Assembly: GCA_033030425.1 (NCBI GenBank)
Contig: JAUFSD010000018.1
Location: 744,001-808,000, forward strand
From: Verpa conica
Taxonomy: Eukaryota; Ascomycota; Pezizomycetes; Pezizales; Morchellaceae
Reading direction: 5' to 3'
DNA: 64,000 bases
The position numbers and the translations under genes are program-made. Every line of letters begins with the position of its first letter. The first letter of the stretch is position 1. Of the stretch, positions 22,409 through 35,293 are shown piece by piece. Below the pieces are notes generated by a model. The model saw nothing but the letters and a program-made list of their open reading frames with translations. It did no database searches and was not told where the DNA came from.

Positions 22409-23089
22409 CTATATGTGCCGAAGAGCCAATTCTCCTAGCATTATAAGGGCGCCGAATTCGGTATACAGACTGTCAGGCTCATTTCCGGCTTGCCAGTTCA
22501 GGCTAAGTCCACTACCCCTAGGCCTAATATACTCGCCCAAGTTGTCGATATCGTCACCGATATTAAGAGCTACTAGGCCCCATAAGATTTCTGGAGGTCC
22601 CAATAATACACGGCAAGCTCCAACTGTGTCTAGAGAGAGATGTGTGGTTCCGATAAAGAGCTTGAGCCAACTAGGGGCAGGCTCCTCATGAGGACTGCAA
22701 GGGAGCTTGTTTGAGGCCCCTAAATGGTTTAAGACACAATCTGTATTAATTTCTTCAAATCCCAATGGGATCCAACTATCATTGGTATCTCCCTCATTAT
22801 AGCCACTACGTTCCTTCGGATGACCATGGATAGTGAAGAAGACTCTCTCATCGGCCCTACCAGGGAGTGGCTGACATTCAGAGATGAAAATTCCTGCACA
22901 CCTGCTGGTTTCGAGCCCACGGCGTTTAGCTCCATCGAGGTCGTTAATGGGGCTTAGAATCCTGCCAGTCGTATAACTAAACAGGTGTGGTGACTCGCTC
23001 GTCTCTTCAAGCGTATCTGGGCTCGGGAATTCGAACATTGGTAGTAGACTTCTTGTGGCTCTGTACTTAGTAATCTCGATAATGCACAT
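22409..23089 (-). CDS. Unrecognised protein, orphan ORF
   Basis: A 226-codon open frame from ATG 23089. The same frame is open upstream to about 23220 without another ATG, and the extension (NGYGIHPYNIPITSNCLSS) looks protein-like, so a 5' exon or truncated gene is possible. No signal peptide, membrane segment or repeat. The composition is balanced, with blocks such as GIFISECQPLPGRADERVFF, TIHGHPKERSGYNEGDTNDS and ILWGLVALNIGDDIDNLGEY. I do not recognise a family. It stands alone at the left edge of a gene-poor 7-kb stretch. It may be a lineage-specific gene or part of a decaying one. Confidence 0.45.
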   Translation of the reverse strand: MCIIEITKYRATRSLLPMFEFPSPDTLEETSESPHLFSYTTGRILSPINDLDGAKRRGLETSRCAGIFISECQPLPGRADERVFFTIHGHPKERSGYNEGDTNDSWIPLGFEEINTDCVLNHLGASNKLPCSPHEEPAPSWLKLFIGTTHLSLDTVGACRVLLGPPEILWGLVALNIGDDIDNLGEYIRPRGSGLSLNWQAGNEPDSLYTEFGALIMLGELALRHI

Positions 23090-26000
23090 CTGTGACTGTG
23101 AGAGATTAGACGATAAACAGTTTGAAGTGATCGGGATGTTGTAAGGATGAATACCGTAGCCATTCTTGTCTTTTCGTGCAGTCTGGGTTTGCCGTTTTTT
23201 GGAATTTAGTCTGTATAGTTGTTATATTAATTCAAGTACTACAGTTTTGAGCCTTCAAGCTCTGCGAGGATTTATAGACCATCGCAGATCGCAGAGCCGC
23301 ATCCATGGTGTGGATGAATTAATTGAAGATGTGGGGCTGCATAGAGATATCCTCTTAAAAACCGGAAACCAAGTCAAGGGTTGTATGTGGAAGGGGATAT
23401 CACAAGCCAGTTACAATAGTCTATAGAAACTAAAACGGTGTGTTGTGGATTAAACTTGCGCTGCGCATGCATATCATAATGGTTTTTATACCGCACCTGT
23501 AAACGATTGGGGAAACATAAGAGAATCGCCCGGAATCGAAAGCATGATCTAATGCCAACCACGTGTTCCTGGAAGAATTGTGAGAGAGAGAGCCTATGAG
23601 CCTTTCTGTTATAACATCATTTGTGATGCACTTGATAACCGCCTAGGGTCATGAATCTTATATTCCATGTCCTTTCATGATCTATTCAGTTCCACGGTAC
23701 CCGAATAGTATCGCATTGATATGGGCAGCTGACAAGCGTCATGCTTTGATTCGATCAGCCAGTTCCAGGGTCCATGTGCGTGGGACTTGCATAGGGAAAG
23801 ACCTCGGGAACACCGGTAAGTGCGCCGTCGAAAGAGATCGAATAGGGAGAATAACTCTGAGCATAATAAGCCGGGAGGCTTCTACCGTGTAAGCAAGTAG
23901 AGCAATAATAAGAAGAAAATAGTATATCCTGGTATATCAGAAAGAATCAATTCGATGTAGCTGATCGTCATCGATCTGACTAGCTATGTCATCACTCTTC
24001 CAGTTAAAGCATCTCGACTGGTCTGCCGTAAAGAGATCAACTCATCGAGCGTTTTAGAGATGAGGAGCTGGTATTTACGCTTCGTACTTAAGGGTAAGTA
24101 AAAAGAACTTGAAATGCCTTCTTACCAGTAATTGTTTTTGATCTGCCTCATCTAGCCGCGCCGATGGATTGACTGTTAAAGCTTTCCTACTCTACTGGTC
24201 CAATCTAGGTTTGTATATTGATGTGTTTGGGGAGCTGGTTGGTTGGGGCATTCTCAGTAAGTTTCAGGTGATGTTCGGGGTGCAGGCGACCTACAACGTA
24301 TCTTGTATTCACCAGATTTTGAACGTTCTTCGATTTCAAGTCTGTTTGGCAGGGGGTCCTTTGAAAGAATAAAGTATTTTTCTCCCCACTAAATTTGATT
24401 ACCTATCTCGCGCACCGTCTTTTCTAAGCGGTGGGGCCAACGATTGGCTGTGAAACTGGTCTGGGGTTTGGCATGCAATAAACAAGCCACAAGCAAAGTG
24501 GTGGGATAAAAGGAACCACATATTTCAGAAGATGGGAGGTGAACAGACAGTTCACAGAGGAGCGATCTCTTGTCTTTATATGCTACGGAAAATGCTCTAG
24601 AGCCTTGTTATGACATGGTGTCAGCTTCGCACATGTTCGCACAGAGTCCAAACACACCCGTTGGAGATAAGCTCTCGGCAGTGGTATGGCAAAATTAGAT
24701 CCTGAGTCTTCCTTATCCTAAATTAACTGAGGTTGGAGGTGGAACATGTGCTACTCATTTTACGTGCACCGCACCCCGCACCTACCAAATACCTACAAAG
24801 TAAATTGTGCGCCTACCCGGTTGATTTTTTCCTTTGCATGAGAAGAATATACTCTGGTTCGACTGGAGGTATGGCGAGATGATAAGCCTTGCGGGGACAT
24901 ACAAGCTTATCCTACAGCAAACAGCAAGTGTTGGCATGGTTCACTCGGAGAAATAGAAATTATCGAAGGCTTTACCAAAATTGGATTCACGACATCAGAG
25001 AAGAGCCGGGAGTAACCTCCTCAACACCACTTAGATTAAGATACTTAATTCACAGGGTTTGTGGAGGGGCTTGAGTCGCCGGAAACGGCTCGCATGGATG
25101 GCTACTGCAAGGTCAGTATGAAGCGAGGGCTAATCCACCAACCCTATATTAAACTCTTTAGTAAAAGGATATTTCTTGAAGCGGTAATTATACCGCATGC
25201 GCCATGGATATTAAGGATAGTTGATAATAGATAATTGGCTGCTAGTTCTTCAAACTACATGGGAGGCGCCCTGGAAGAGTCAATATCGGTGATTGGAGCT
25301 GCCCATTCGGGAGTATAGCACTATTACCAATCATTTTTGAACGACTGTAGAATACTTGAATAATATCACTTTGGTAGTAGTATTAGCGATGGTTCTTATA
25401 AAGTTAATTCCTTAGCAGATGTAGAGTGTAGAACTTGTGTTTTGCTGCTATGCCATCTCGGGTTTCCACCTCGTCTCCTATTTTGTTAGAATGAAAAGCT
25501 ATCTCGCTGAGAAGCATGCAGGCAGGTCATGACGCATAGACTTGGCTTGTGTTGTAGGTGCAGAATATTCGGCAGTCGGAATTACTAGGCCGAGGAGTAT
25601 GCCCAGCTAGCTAGTCCAATAGGCGTGTCAACATCATCCCTTATATTTAGTGACTCTAAGGCAGCGGTAAACCCTTTGAATAATGACTACTCCGGCTGAT
25701 CAGTTCCTAATATGTGGTGTTATCTAGTAGATAGTTGTACTTAACTATGTACATGTATCAAGGCGCTGTTTTGGTGACGCGCGGTAAGACAACAAAGTCC
25801 TCTAGTTTCGGCTAGAGCAGAAGCTCCTTAGCTATCTGATCAACATTACAACTCTCGGGTTTAAAATTGAGCCTGTGTTGAATTATAACCCCCAATCTCT
25901 CTCTTCCTCCTCTAAGGAATAGTTAGCTCTATATCCCTTTGGTGGGAAATTTGCCGCAGTACTTAATTATATATAGTAGATTCGGGTTTATTTAGTATTT

Positions 26001-27815
26001 TGACTTAGTCTAGAGCTGTTTTTTTTTGGGGGGGGGGTTAAAGGTCGCTTCTATAGCGTGAAGATAAAAAACCCCCGGTGGCCTCGAAATGTTATACGTG
26101 CCTATACTTGCACATTATTTAGCTATTTGAAGAGGACTTATATGTTAGCTGGGTTGAGATCTAGGAGTAGCTCGCATTATGGAGGGTAACATACAATGTA
26201 GCAAGAAAAGAACCGTTGGGATCACAATCCCTCACTCGCAGTTAGACCAAAAGAAGTTCTTAAAAAGAGACCTTTAGGTCATACTTGATTTAGCACTGTG
26301 AGAGTTGAATAGTTGCGGCTAAGTTGTCTTTGGTGCACGACTTCGTATGTTTGTAGGTGACATAAAAGTCAGTTGTTTCGGGAACTACATATATGTTCAT
26401 GTACCGAGTAATCTGGGATGTTGTCGAAAATATTATGGTGGGGAACTGAATCAATGTAGAGTATATCGTATGTGACAGGAATTGTGGCACCGATGCGAGA
26501 TTTGCTGGCAGGCACTTAATCCAGGTTTCTTTAGGTAGCCAACCACAAATCTTGTGCCTAGATTCTTTATTTCTGCTGAGGTATTCCAGGGTCATTGTCG
26601 TTTAGTATTCGATGCTCTCAATCGCTATTCTGCGAAGGATATTGTACGGGGACCTTCTATCCGATGCTGTGAACTGGGAAATTTTGCGAGGGGTCCAGCC
26701 ATTCGCCCTTCAATTGCTCTGGATGAACGAGTAAATATAGGTTTCTGTAATGAAGTCTTCGGCATACGCAGCATAAAATAGAATTGCAAGTACCCAAAAC
26801 CTATTGGAGGGTGCAAGGGTATTTATTGAAGGCGTCTCGGTTGATCCCGCAGAGCCGCATCATCGGTTAATTACATCATGTTCCAGAATCTCATGTTCAT
26901 GGTGCCACATCACGGCAACATGATTCAACATCGGGGTAAACGGGAATGTGATGTTTGTAGTACCTATTTTCAGCGCCTCCCCCAACGCCTCGGACGCATC
27001 AGAGGTTCTAGACCTTTGATACCGTCCTGTCATAAGAATACTGGATCGGTACTAAGGCATAAATAGCGCAAGGTTTGTATAATTGTATAATTTTGAAGGG
27101 AGAAGGCTTAGAATAGAACACCAGTCTAATATTGTGCTGCTTGAATAATCTTATTATCTCAGCTATCATAGCTTTGGGCTTTGCTTCAATCGATTCTTGA
27201 CGGTACTCGGTGCAAGTAATAATGTAAGCCTCGGGTAGGGGCCTCTAGGAAGTAAAGTATACATGTAGATTCAATTGGTGAGAATAAGACCTGCGTTTCT
27301 TGGTATTTATTGCCTGCTCCGGGTAGCTTTATCGCTGGAGATCAGCCCCACCACATGTAGGGGGTTTTACTATCCGTTTACCATACGCACCTATCGTTAG
27401 TTTGGACTGGCTTACCCATGGCCTTACATAATACTTAGAGCATATTGGCTTAGGATCAGATAATATCTGGAGTAAAGTTGGTTGGGTTGTAATAGAAATA
27501 GGGGTTAATTCTGTAAAAATGACTATTTAGGTGGGCTTATAGTAATGGCTAGCGCTAGTAGATTTTTTTAATGGTGTACCCAGGCATTTATTAAATACTC
27601 GTAGGGAGGTTGCAACGTTAGGCGACACTTAAAATTATATGTGTGAGAGGTAGCAGCAACAAAACAAAATGAGAAGACAGCAAACACAAACACAATAACA
27701 ATATATATTTATCACAGTAGTTCTAGGTACTATACATAGCTTATTTCTGGCTTTTTGTATGATTTTGGGGTTTTTCTGTGAAAGGATTTTGGTGAGTTTT
27801 TAGTAAATACCTGGG

Positions 27816-27920
27816 TACAGTCGCACCTCGATATGTCGGATGCCAAGAATTCAGAGGATTTCGTATAGGATAGCAAAGGATCCGGCATATTCAGATCCGG
27901 CATAGCGAGGTGCGACTGTA
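27816..27920. mobile_element. 101-bp pogo/Fot1-like MITE with TA duplication
   Basis: The element 27818-27918 begins CAGTCGCACCTCGATATGTC and ends with the reverse complement of CAGTCGCACCTCGCTATGCC, flanked on both sides by TA. Terminal CAGT...ACTG with ACCTCG is typical of pogo-group (Tigger/Fot1) elements. The arms are about 25 bp with two mismatches and the core about 50 bp, far too small for a transposase. Confidence 0.85.
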
Positions 27921-28133
27921 TTGCCTGATATGCTAGTCTAGTAATAATATCGGAAACCCTAAGTCCTCTAAGGCGAGTTTCTCTAGTACTTGCTGTTACC
28001 TAAAGGTATATATCCCGAGGTACGCCGACTTCTTGCAGATTTTCAAACTTGATCAAGCCGGCATATTTTATCTTAGGCAAGTCTAGAATTGGTCCTGAAT
28101 AATGAACGCTCCTAGAGCAAATTGAATGATGGG

Positions 28134-28161
28134 TGGTCCAATTGGAATTCCAATTGGACCA
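28134..28161. repeat. 28-bp perfect palindrome
   Basis: The 14-bp half TGGTCCAATTGGAA is followed directly by its reverse complement TTCCAATTGGACCA. The next flanking bases do not pair. It could form a cruciform, be a regulatory dyad, or be the collapsed remnant of an inverted-repeat element. Confidence 0.85.
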
Positions 28162-30253
28162 TTAGATAGTATCTGCGAATTCTGCTTTCAGATCCGCAAC
28201 TAGTAACAAGAAGCTTGGAGAGCTGGGGCTCAGGAGGACATCAGTGGCAAAGCCCGAAAACATTAAAGGATTCACTACCGTGAGGAACATGGCCTGAATG
28301 ATATTCTCCAATGGCGTTAGGAATTAATCTCGGGGTGTATCTCTACAAGTGGACTCGTGGCCAATATGGTTGCTCCCCCCTCCCCCAGGGTCGGAACATC
28401 TTGCTGTGATGTAGGGTGTTACTAGTGAGACTTATGTAGCAGCGAGCGTCAATGCACTTGACAGCCATTGGATCAGCATGCGAGACTAATATCGGTCCTA
28501 CGTGGGTCTAGAAAATATTTTCCATCTGGGGGGCTAGAAGCACGATTACCGATCTGGTGGAGCTCAGGAAAAGACGTTCTGGGTCTCTCGGCTTTCGGCT
28601 TCGTGGAGTGTGGGGGAGTCTGATGGCGTAGGAGGCTTACCCCGTACTAGGTATGGATTTGTAGCTCAGGATCATACTTTTATATAGAAATATTCGAGAC
28701 TTGGGGTTTTCGAGAGAAATAGTTATTATACTGGCTATAATCAGAGAACTCATAGTATGTATTCATGCTTGTAGTTCTCTTACGCGAAGGGCCAAACCCA
28801 AACTTGTGTGTAGTGTCTTAGGGAAGGTGTTACATTGCAGAACTAACTCACGCTTGTGAAGTTGGATTTTCTTGCTCTTCTTATGAATGGTGCGGTTTCG
28901 GAGTAGCAGCCGGGAGGCACCAGCCCAAAGTTTAGCTGCATTTAGCATGAGCGGGTAGATATCGGGCTACCAGGAGCTGATTTGTGGCTTAAAGTCTAAT
29001 CAACAAAGAGAGAAAGGCCTTTGATGACTTTGATGCGTTAACGGGCCGTGATCATCACTGGCCCTGTTGAATCTAGTGTTGATAGTCATGGATACAAGGA
29101 TAGTTGGCCTAATTGTGTGACTGTCGGAGTATTTACCACTCCCGAGACAGATTCTAAGTGGTTTCCAAATCTCTCTTCAAGGCCTTTGATAAGGAACCAC
29201 TTTTCCAAAGAAAAAAAAAATCGCAAGGTAATCCGAGGGAGGGGGCCAAGACCTTCAGTGCTTATTGCTTTATAATGATGCCGCCCCGGAGCGGCTGTAA
29301 TCCTTGACCTAAGGTCAACTGCTGTTGGGTCAAGAGTGCCATCGGTACATATGATATAACCGGTAGTTTGAGGTCCCAGAGAAAAACTCATGCCCTTCTT
29401 TGCGGCTCAAACGCATCTAAACTGAAAAGTCCCCACTATCGACATGTAAAATGTCCGTGCGCCAACTGGACCATGGGACACGCGTGGGTGGGTGGGGAAA
29501 CAACTCTGTCATGGGGAGACTCGGAGTATTGCCGAAGCAGCCGCCACCGCGTCCACCGCCCAACTCTACTCTATTTCCTTTACTGTGCATGCAATTTGTT
29601 ACCAGGGATGTGGAGTACTATCTCTCCGAGGGGATGCAAAACCTGGAGCATGCTTCAGAGTGGGGGACCCTTACTCTTGCAGCCGGATGGCGGACCGTTG
29701 AACCGGCTAAAGTTGAATTTCAGCCACGATTTGTTGGTCTTTGGAGGGAATTCAAGATCAGCCTGGACTTTATTAGTAGGTACCCATGGCTCCTACGATT
29801 GATCCTATGCTAAATTTCCCATCGTGGATTCTTATCTGCACAATTGCTCGCTAGTAGCTGCCATCTTCAGATAATCCGCGGGCTGCCGCGTGCTGAGGGA
29901 GGGAGGGAGGCACAGGTGTGATTTGAGGGAAGCCAAATAAAAATGGAGTTGGTTGAGCTAAAAGGAAGTAAGGGTCTTTAGTCCCTAGCCAGTTTTCCTT
30001 GAGGTCCTTCTCCATTGTTCTCCACGGCCAGACGGTTGGAGACTTCCGGGCATATATATATATATTTATATATAATTCCCTCTTCTCTCCCCATTCTTGC
30101 ATTCACACACTCTCGCCCCCAATTACCCTGTGCATTTCGGGTTTTTCGGTTTTTCCATCCTCTCTCCGGCCATTTCATTCCCAAGGGTCCGATTCCCGGG
30201 TATACTAGAGGACGGAAGTCGGGAAGGCCAAAAGAAAAACCAAGTTTATAGTA

Positions 30254-32175
30254 ATGACGGGGGCACAGGCAAATAAAACTAAGAACCCCAAGTCAAAGGG
30301 ATTTCCTGTTCAGCAGTTATTTGTTTTGTGTGAGTTACAAAATATTTTCCGTATCACGAAGTTTTCCTCTATCAATCACTAACAAAATCAGCATTATGTA
30401 GGATATGCGAGCCAATCTCGTTTTGCTCTATTTTCCCCTATATCTACTATATGATCAAGTCATTCGGCAATGCGGTGCGTTAGTCCCTGCGAGAAGTTTC
30501 TCAAGTACAAATACTGATAGATTTTGTAGAAAACCGATAATGAAATTGCCGTCTACGCAGGGCTGGTCACCTCAGCCTTCGCCTTCGCCGAATTTACAAC
30601 GGGCATGATGTGGGGCCGAATTTCAGACAAATACGGGAGAAAGCCAGTATTAATCATGGGATTAGTTGGAACCATGCTAAGCATGATTATCTTTGGATTT
30701 GCAAAGAGCTTTCCAGTAGCTTTGGTGGCAAGAGCGGTAGGAGGGGCATTAAATGGAAATATTGGTGTTATTCAAACCACCGTTGCAGAGCTAGTGACCG
30801 AGAGAGAGCACCAGCCGAAAGCATATGCTGTTATGCCATTTATTTGGTGTTTAGGGCAAGTCTCTATCTTTCTAGACAATATTAACTACAGTTTCAAGGC
30901 TAACTTTCATAAAGCTCTATTATTGGGCCAGCTCTAGGTGGTCTTTTGGCCGAGCCTGTCACTAGGTACCCTAGTTGGTTTCCACCAGGCGGAATTCTTG
31001 AGGAATACCCATATCTGTTCCCGAATATGGTCTCAGCAGGAATTCTAGTTGTAGGAATTGTGATTGGATGCCTGTTCTTAGAAGAGACCCATCAAATCTT
31101 GAAGGAGAAGCCAGATCGTGGGATTATTGCCGGAAGAAAACTTATTGCCTTCTTTAAGCGAACTGATGGAATCAACAAGTACGAAGGATCCGGTGGATAT
31201 AGCTCTCCATCTAGCGAATCTCAGAGATTGCTTGTGCGGAGCGAGGAACTAGATGGGGGCATAGACTATGAAACTTTCGATGATTCGGTAGCCCATGCCA
31301 AAAAGATTTTGGCTAAGCCCCCGCCAGTTGTCAAAGCCTTTACGCCTCCAGTAGTTCTCCTCATTATATCATACGGAATTCTTGCCTACCATACTATGGG
31401 TTTCGAGCAGCTTTTTCCAGTTTTCCTATCTACGCCTCCCGCAGATGAGCCACCGCACCACCCCTTCAAATTCATTGGGGGCTTTGGACTTTCAACTCAG
31501 GAGATCGGGTTTATTCTTTCTATGCAGGGAGTTGTGTCAATGTGCACGCAGTTCCTTCTCTTTCCGCCAATCGTTGAGCATTTTGGGTCCTTTAGAGTAT
31601 ACCGATTCTGTATGGTCGCCTATCCGATTGCCTACATCATTGTTCCCTACCTCGACTTCCTACCAGAGAAATACAGTATGTTCGGTATTTATGGGGTGCT
31701 CATCATCAAGATTCTATTTGGTGTTCTGGCGTATCCATGCAATGCCATCCTCTTAACCAATTCTGCTCCATCCCTATTAGTTCTGGGTACTATCAACGGT
31801 GTTGCGGCAAGCACAGCGAGTATCTTCCGTGCGTTTGGCCCGACAATTACTGGAATAATCTATGCAAAAGGTTTAGACATGGGTATAGTAGGATTGGCAT
31901 GGTGGGTCAACGCTGGTGTATGTATGTTAGGTGGAATTCAGGCTTTGTGTATGACCGATGCATCGCTCAACGTACAGCACCCTGAGGTAGAGGCAGGAGA
32001 GATGGATGAAGAAGCCGTTGATCAAATGGCTGTGGAGGTGCAGATTGCTCATGCGGGAGTTAGTAGCACAGAGGGCTTCGTTGATGAGTATCACATCGTG
32101 AAGAAGGCGGCGGAGGATGAGATTGAGCATCATCAGCAAGAAATGACTACTAGCTTTGACGCATCGAGATCATGA
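30254..32175 (+). CDS. MFS transporter, DHA1/ZIF-like 12-TM
   Basis: Exons 30254-30329, 30392-30474, 30530-30855 and 30915-32175, 581 residues. TM1 carries ICEPISFCSIFPYIYYMIKS, and KTDNEIAVYAGLVTSAFAFA is TM2. Motif A is GRISDKYGRKPVLIMGLVG. TM4-TM5 contain VARAVGGALNGNIGVIQTTV and the antiporter-like WCLGSIIGPALGGLLAEPV. A cytosolic loop of about 120 residues with Ser and acid clusters separates the halves. The C-terminal half has another six helices and an acidic tail. The layout matches the fungal MFS group near plant ZIF/TetA-like drug:H+ antiporters; substrate unknown. The third intron starts GCAAGT (GC-AG type), and without it the conserved WCLGSIIGP block would be broken. Confidence 0.9.
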
Positions 32176-34252
32176 GAATAGTTGGTCGACACGTTGGCAA
32201 ATACTTGTGACATTATACGAAAAAAGTGGGAGAAGAGGGGGGGAGGGGAATATTACTATGACAGCGAGGGATATTATCTTTGGGTGCGGCATCGTATTGG
32301 TTAATGACTCTGAATGTCGGGTTCCTTTTAGGATTTTTTTTTTCCTTTTTTAAGATTTTTTTTTTTCCTTTGGGTATTCTTGGGGGGTTTTTTTTGATCG
32401 AAATTTCTTTAACCAGAAATGTTTACACATATTAAGGATTATAGCTCAAAGCGTTATCGCTATCGGTCACGGGATTTGCGGGCCGAAAGGGGGTAGGATG
32501 TACGGGCCGGGAGAATGCGGAAGATCGGGACAACATGGAGTAGGTGGTAATGTCCCGGAAGTATCCTTTTCATTCCGTTTTGTCATTCAGTAGCATGGGG
32601 GTTTTATTTCCTATCTGTTTCGTCTCTTATGTTTGGGCTATCTTGTTGGGCATGGTATATTTCCTTTTGTGGGTATATAAGGAGCACTTGTGTCTGCTTT
32701 TTCCAACTGTTTAGATATATACTTGGTCCAGTCACGTCTAGATACCTCCACATACCGTCTTAAAAAATGGGAACGGACTACATGTGCATAGCATGGGAAT
32801 CTTAGGTTTTCTGCAGAGTTTGGCTGATATGCGGACCCAGTCCATTCTCAAAACATCGTCCGGTCACGAGTACTGATCGTTGTTACAGTGCATTTAAGAG
32901 GGCTGGGCACCCAGCCTACACCGGATCGCGGATTGGAGGGATCGGGAAACTCGTATTTGAAACCTTACCATGGTGATACATACCCTATCTCCAGTCATCG
33001 AGTTTTTTTTCTCTTTTCTTATTTGCTGAATTTACCCAGCCTATTATAATGCATTTATTCTAATATATTGCCAGTTCATGTACATAAATCCTCTCTCAAT
33101 CTCGATCTCAAATTCTCTCGAAAGTTTGTCACATAACTAAGATAACTTTGTTAGGATCCTCACATTCTACTCCAACTTACGAGCAAAACTATTTCTCATG
33201 GCTCTAGTTTCGGCGGTTATTACTATGTGCATAACACACAAGCGCCATTCAGAGTGGTGGCTATATATATATGATCCTAACCAGCACCCGAAACATTTGA
33301 TTATAGCACACACTCAAATACTAGCCTTATAGTGATATCTCGATAGCCTATTACAGGTACGCACGTGTCATGATGAATATATATATATCTTACAATATTA
33401 AACTCGGTAGCAACAGATCTCAAGAGTTACCTACAAACCTATTACTCGGCTGTGGACAGCTAGGCTCAAAGCTGCTGCTCATTATATGATGCGATAACGC
33501 CCGGACATATAAGTTAGCTGTGCGTGTGCGTGCGCCCTATAGGACCCACGACTTGCTAAATTAATAGGAAGCTAGGGTGGACAAGAGAAATTGGGCTCGC
33601 AAAATGGCTTCAGGGCTTTGTGATTTCTCACTTTACTTCCGGGAAATCACGGGGCTCTACAGAAAACGCCACCTAAGACGCTCTGGTAAATTACTAATAG
33701 CACCCACTTATTAAATCACTGATAGCAATTGACAACGTATGGCCCGCCTAAGGTAAGGATATTTGCATATACTTACTATTAATCAAAGTAAGCATATAAT
33801 AATCGATATATGATATGCCCTCCTACACCACCGCAATCACATCTGGTTGCTCTTACCGCTGGGATATACGGATTTTCAAGACCGTCCCGTGATATATGAC
33901 GTGGGTACCCAGCATGTATAGCTGAGCAACACGGGCCATCCCATAACTAAAGCAAATAGCATTATGAGAAACTACTACGCTCAGGCTTCTTTCTTTGGTC
34001 AGGGTTCTTTTGATTGAGCCAATGTGACTTTTTGGAGGCAATACTAGGTAGATTCCGCCGTACGTATGAGCCTACACGTGTGATTCTGGGGCTCTCCCGA
34101 AAGAAAGCAAACATAGCTAAAGGTAATGGTGGGTTCAAGCGGGTTTCTGCATATAAGTACATGCGCGGACAAACATCATCCAAGATACAACTACAAAGAG
34201 TTTAAATATGGCAGATAGTACAAACTAATAGAAGTGACCGTGGTATCAGAAA
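32176..34252. other. Intergenic region
   Basis: T-rich 3' flank of the transporter, then AT-rich sequence with TA-repeat patches (33261, 33380). No gene or repeat structure seen. Confidence 0.5.
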
Positions 34253-35293
34253 ATGCTTTCAAAAATATCACTAAAGAGAAGGCCTAGCTTCTCATACTTA
34301 CCCTCCACTCTCATAAGCCTTATTTCCATTATTGGGACATCTTCTTATCTACCCTATAGTCACCCATTTGCCACGAAAGGGTTTTTAAAACATTGTTACA
34401 GCCCGATTATTATCAACACAGTTCTACACTGCTCCTGTAGTCACAATCCTACTACCCAGGACCCACTCAATCAGTACCTCAAAGACCAAAAAAAACATCG
34501 TCTAAGAAAAAATATTCTACCTACTCCACCGGCTAAGCTCAACAGTCATAAATGCAATAAAACTTTTATCGACCACCACACACTTAATCAACACCTTCTA
34601 TCGAATTTTTATCGTTCACGCACCGAAAAATTCAAATGCATCTCAGGAGGAGGTTGCAAAGGTGAATTCGCTTCGTTTTCGGCCTTAGCACACCATCTTG
34701 AAAGTGGTTCTTGCCCATCTGGGATCACTCGAGAGAGGGTCAACAGGTTCATTTTGGAAAATGACACCCAGAATTTCATCAGTGGAGCCAATAGCTCAGG
34801 CAATCTACCCCCTGGTAGTTACGACAACCTTCATTCTTCTTCTACTTTCTCTCATTTTACCCTAGGCGATAACGGCAACATAACCCCAACAGTAAAAATA
34901 GATACTCTATCAGAATCCGGCCTCCTCGATCCCATATTAGATACCTTCAGAATAAGTACCAATGTTGAACTACTCCTTGGAAGGCTTTCATGCCCCCTCT
35001 GTCCTAGCAATAAGCGCAAGTTTGCAAACGCACAAGCTCTTGCAAACCACTTATCCTCCCCAGCCCATTCACCAAAAATCTTCCATGCCCCACTCCAAGG
35101 CTACGTGCAGGAGAACGCTAGAATCCGGAAATTTTCAACATTCAGCGGGATGCTACAGCACATCGAGAACAGAGCTTCTAGAGGTGATAAACAAGCTTTC
35201 CGAAGGATAATCAACTTTTTTAAGGAGAGTGGGGTAAAGATGGGATTTATATTCTCGCCTAGTATATTGGATTTTTCCAAAAGATTAGAGTAG
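34253..35293 (+). CDS. C2H2-type zinc-finger protein (fungal multi-finger family)
   Basis: Intronless ORF of 346 residues from ATG 34253. The first finger is degenerate (HKCNKTFIDHHTLNQHL) and lacks a second Cys. The second is the family's characteristic form (FKCISGGGCKGEFASFSALA, HHLESGSCPSGITRERVNRF). The third is LSCPLCPSNKRKFANAQALA with NHLSSPAHSPKIFHAP. A last helix reads FSTFSGMLQHIE. Such proteins are common in Pezizomycotina and mostly uncharacterised. DNA or RNA binding is assumed from the fingers. The N-terminal 60 residues are unlike the rest and may come from a wrongly assigned start or a missing exon. It is isolated in AT-rich sequence. Confidence 0.75.
   Translation: MLSKISLKRRPSFSYLPSTLISLISIIGTSSYLPYSHPFATKGFLKHCYSPIIINTVLHCSCSHNPTTQDPLNQYLKDQKKHRLRKNILPTPPAKLNSHKCNKTFIDHHTLNQHLLSNFYRSRTEKFKCISGGGCKGEFASFSALAHHLESGSCPSGITRERVNRFILENDTQNFISGANSSGNLPPGSYDNLHSSSTFSHFTLGDNGNITPTVKIDTLSESGLLDPILDTFRISTNVELLLGRLSCPLCPSNKRKFANAQALANHLSSPAHSPKIFHAPLQGYVQENARIRKFSTFSGMLQHIENRASRGDKQAFRRIINFFKESGVKMGFIFSPSILDFSKRLE

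Larger units (their letters stand above)
23090..30253. other. 7-kb gene-poor stretch
   Basis: No frame here shows a domain I can defend. It holds a pogo-like MITE (27816-27920) and a 28-bp palindrome (28134-28161). ORFs near 24169, 26290, 29086 and 29451 have no recognisable motif. The minus frame near 29086-29391 is the most protein-like, but I cannot name it. The stretch probably consists of decayed genes and transposon debris. Confidence 0.5.

Noticed and set aside
29086..29391. 101-codon minus ORF as a gene
   Set aside because: Protein-like in places but no family, no partner exons and overlapped by a plus ORF; evidence too thin.
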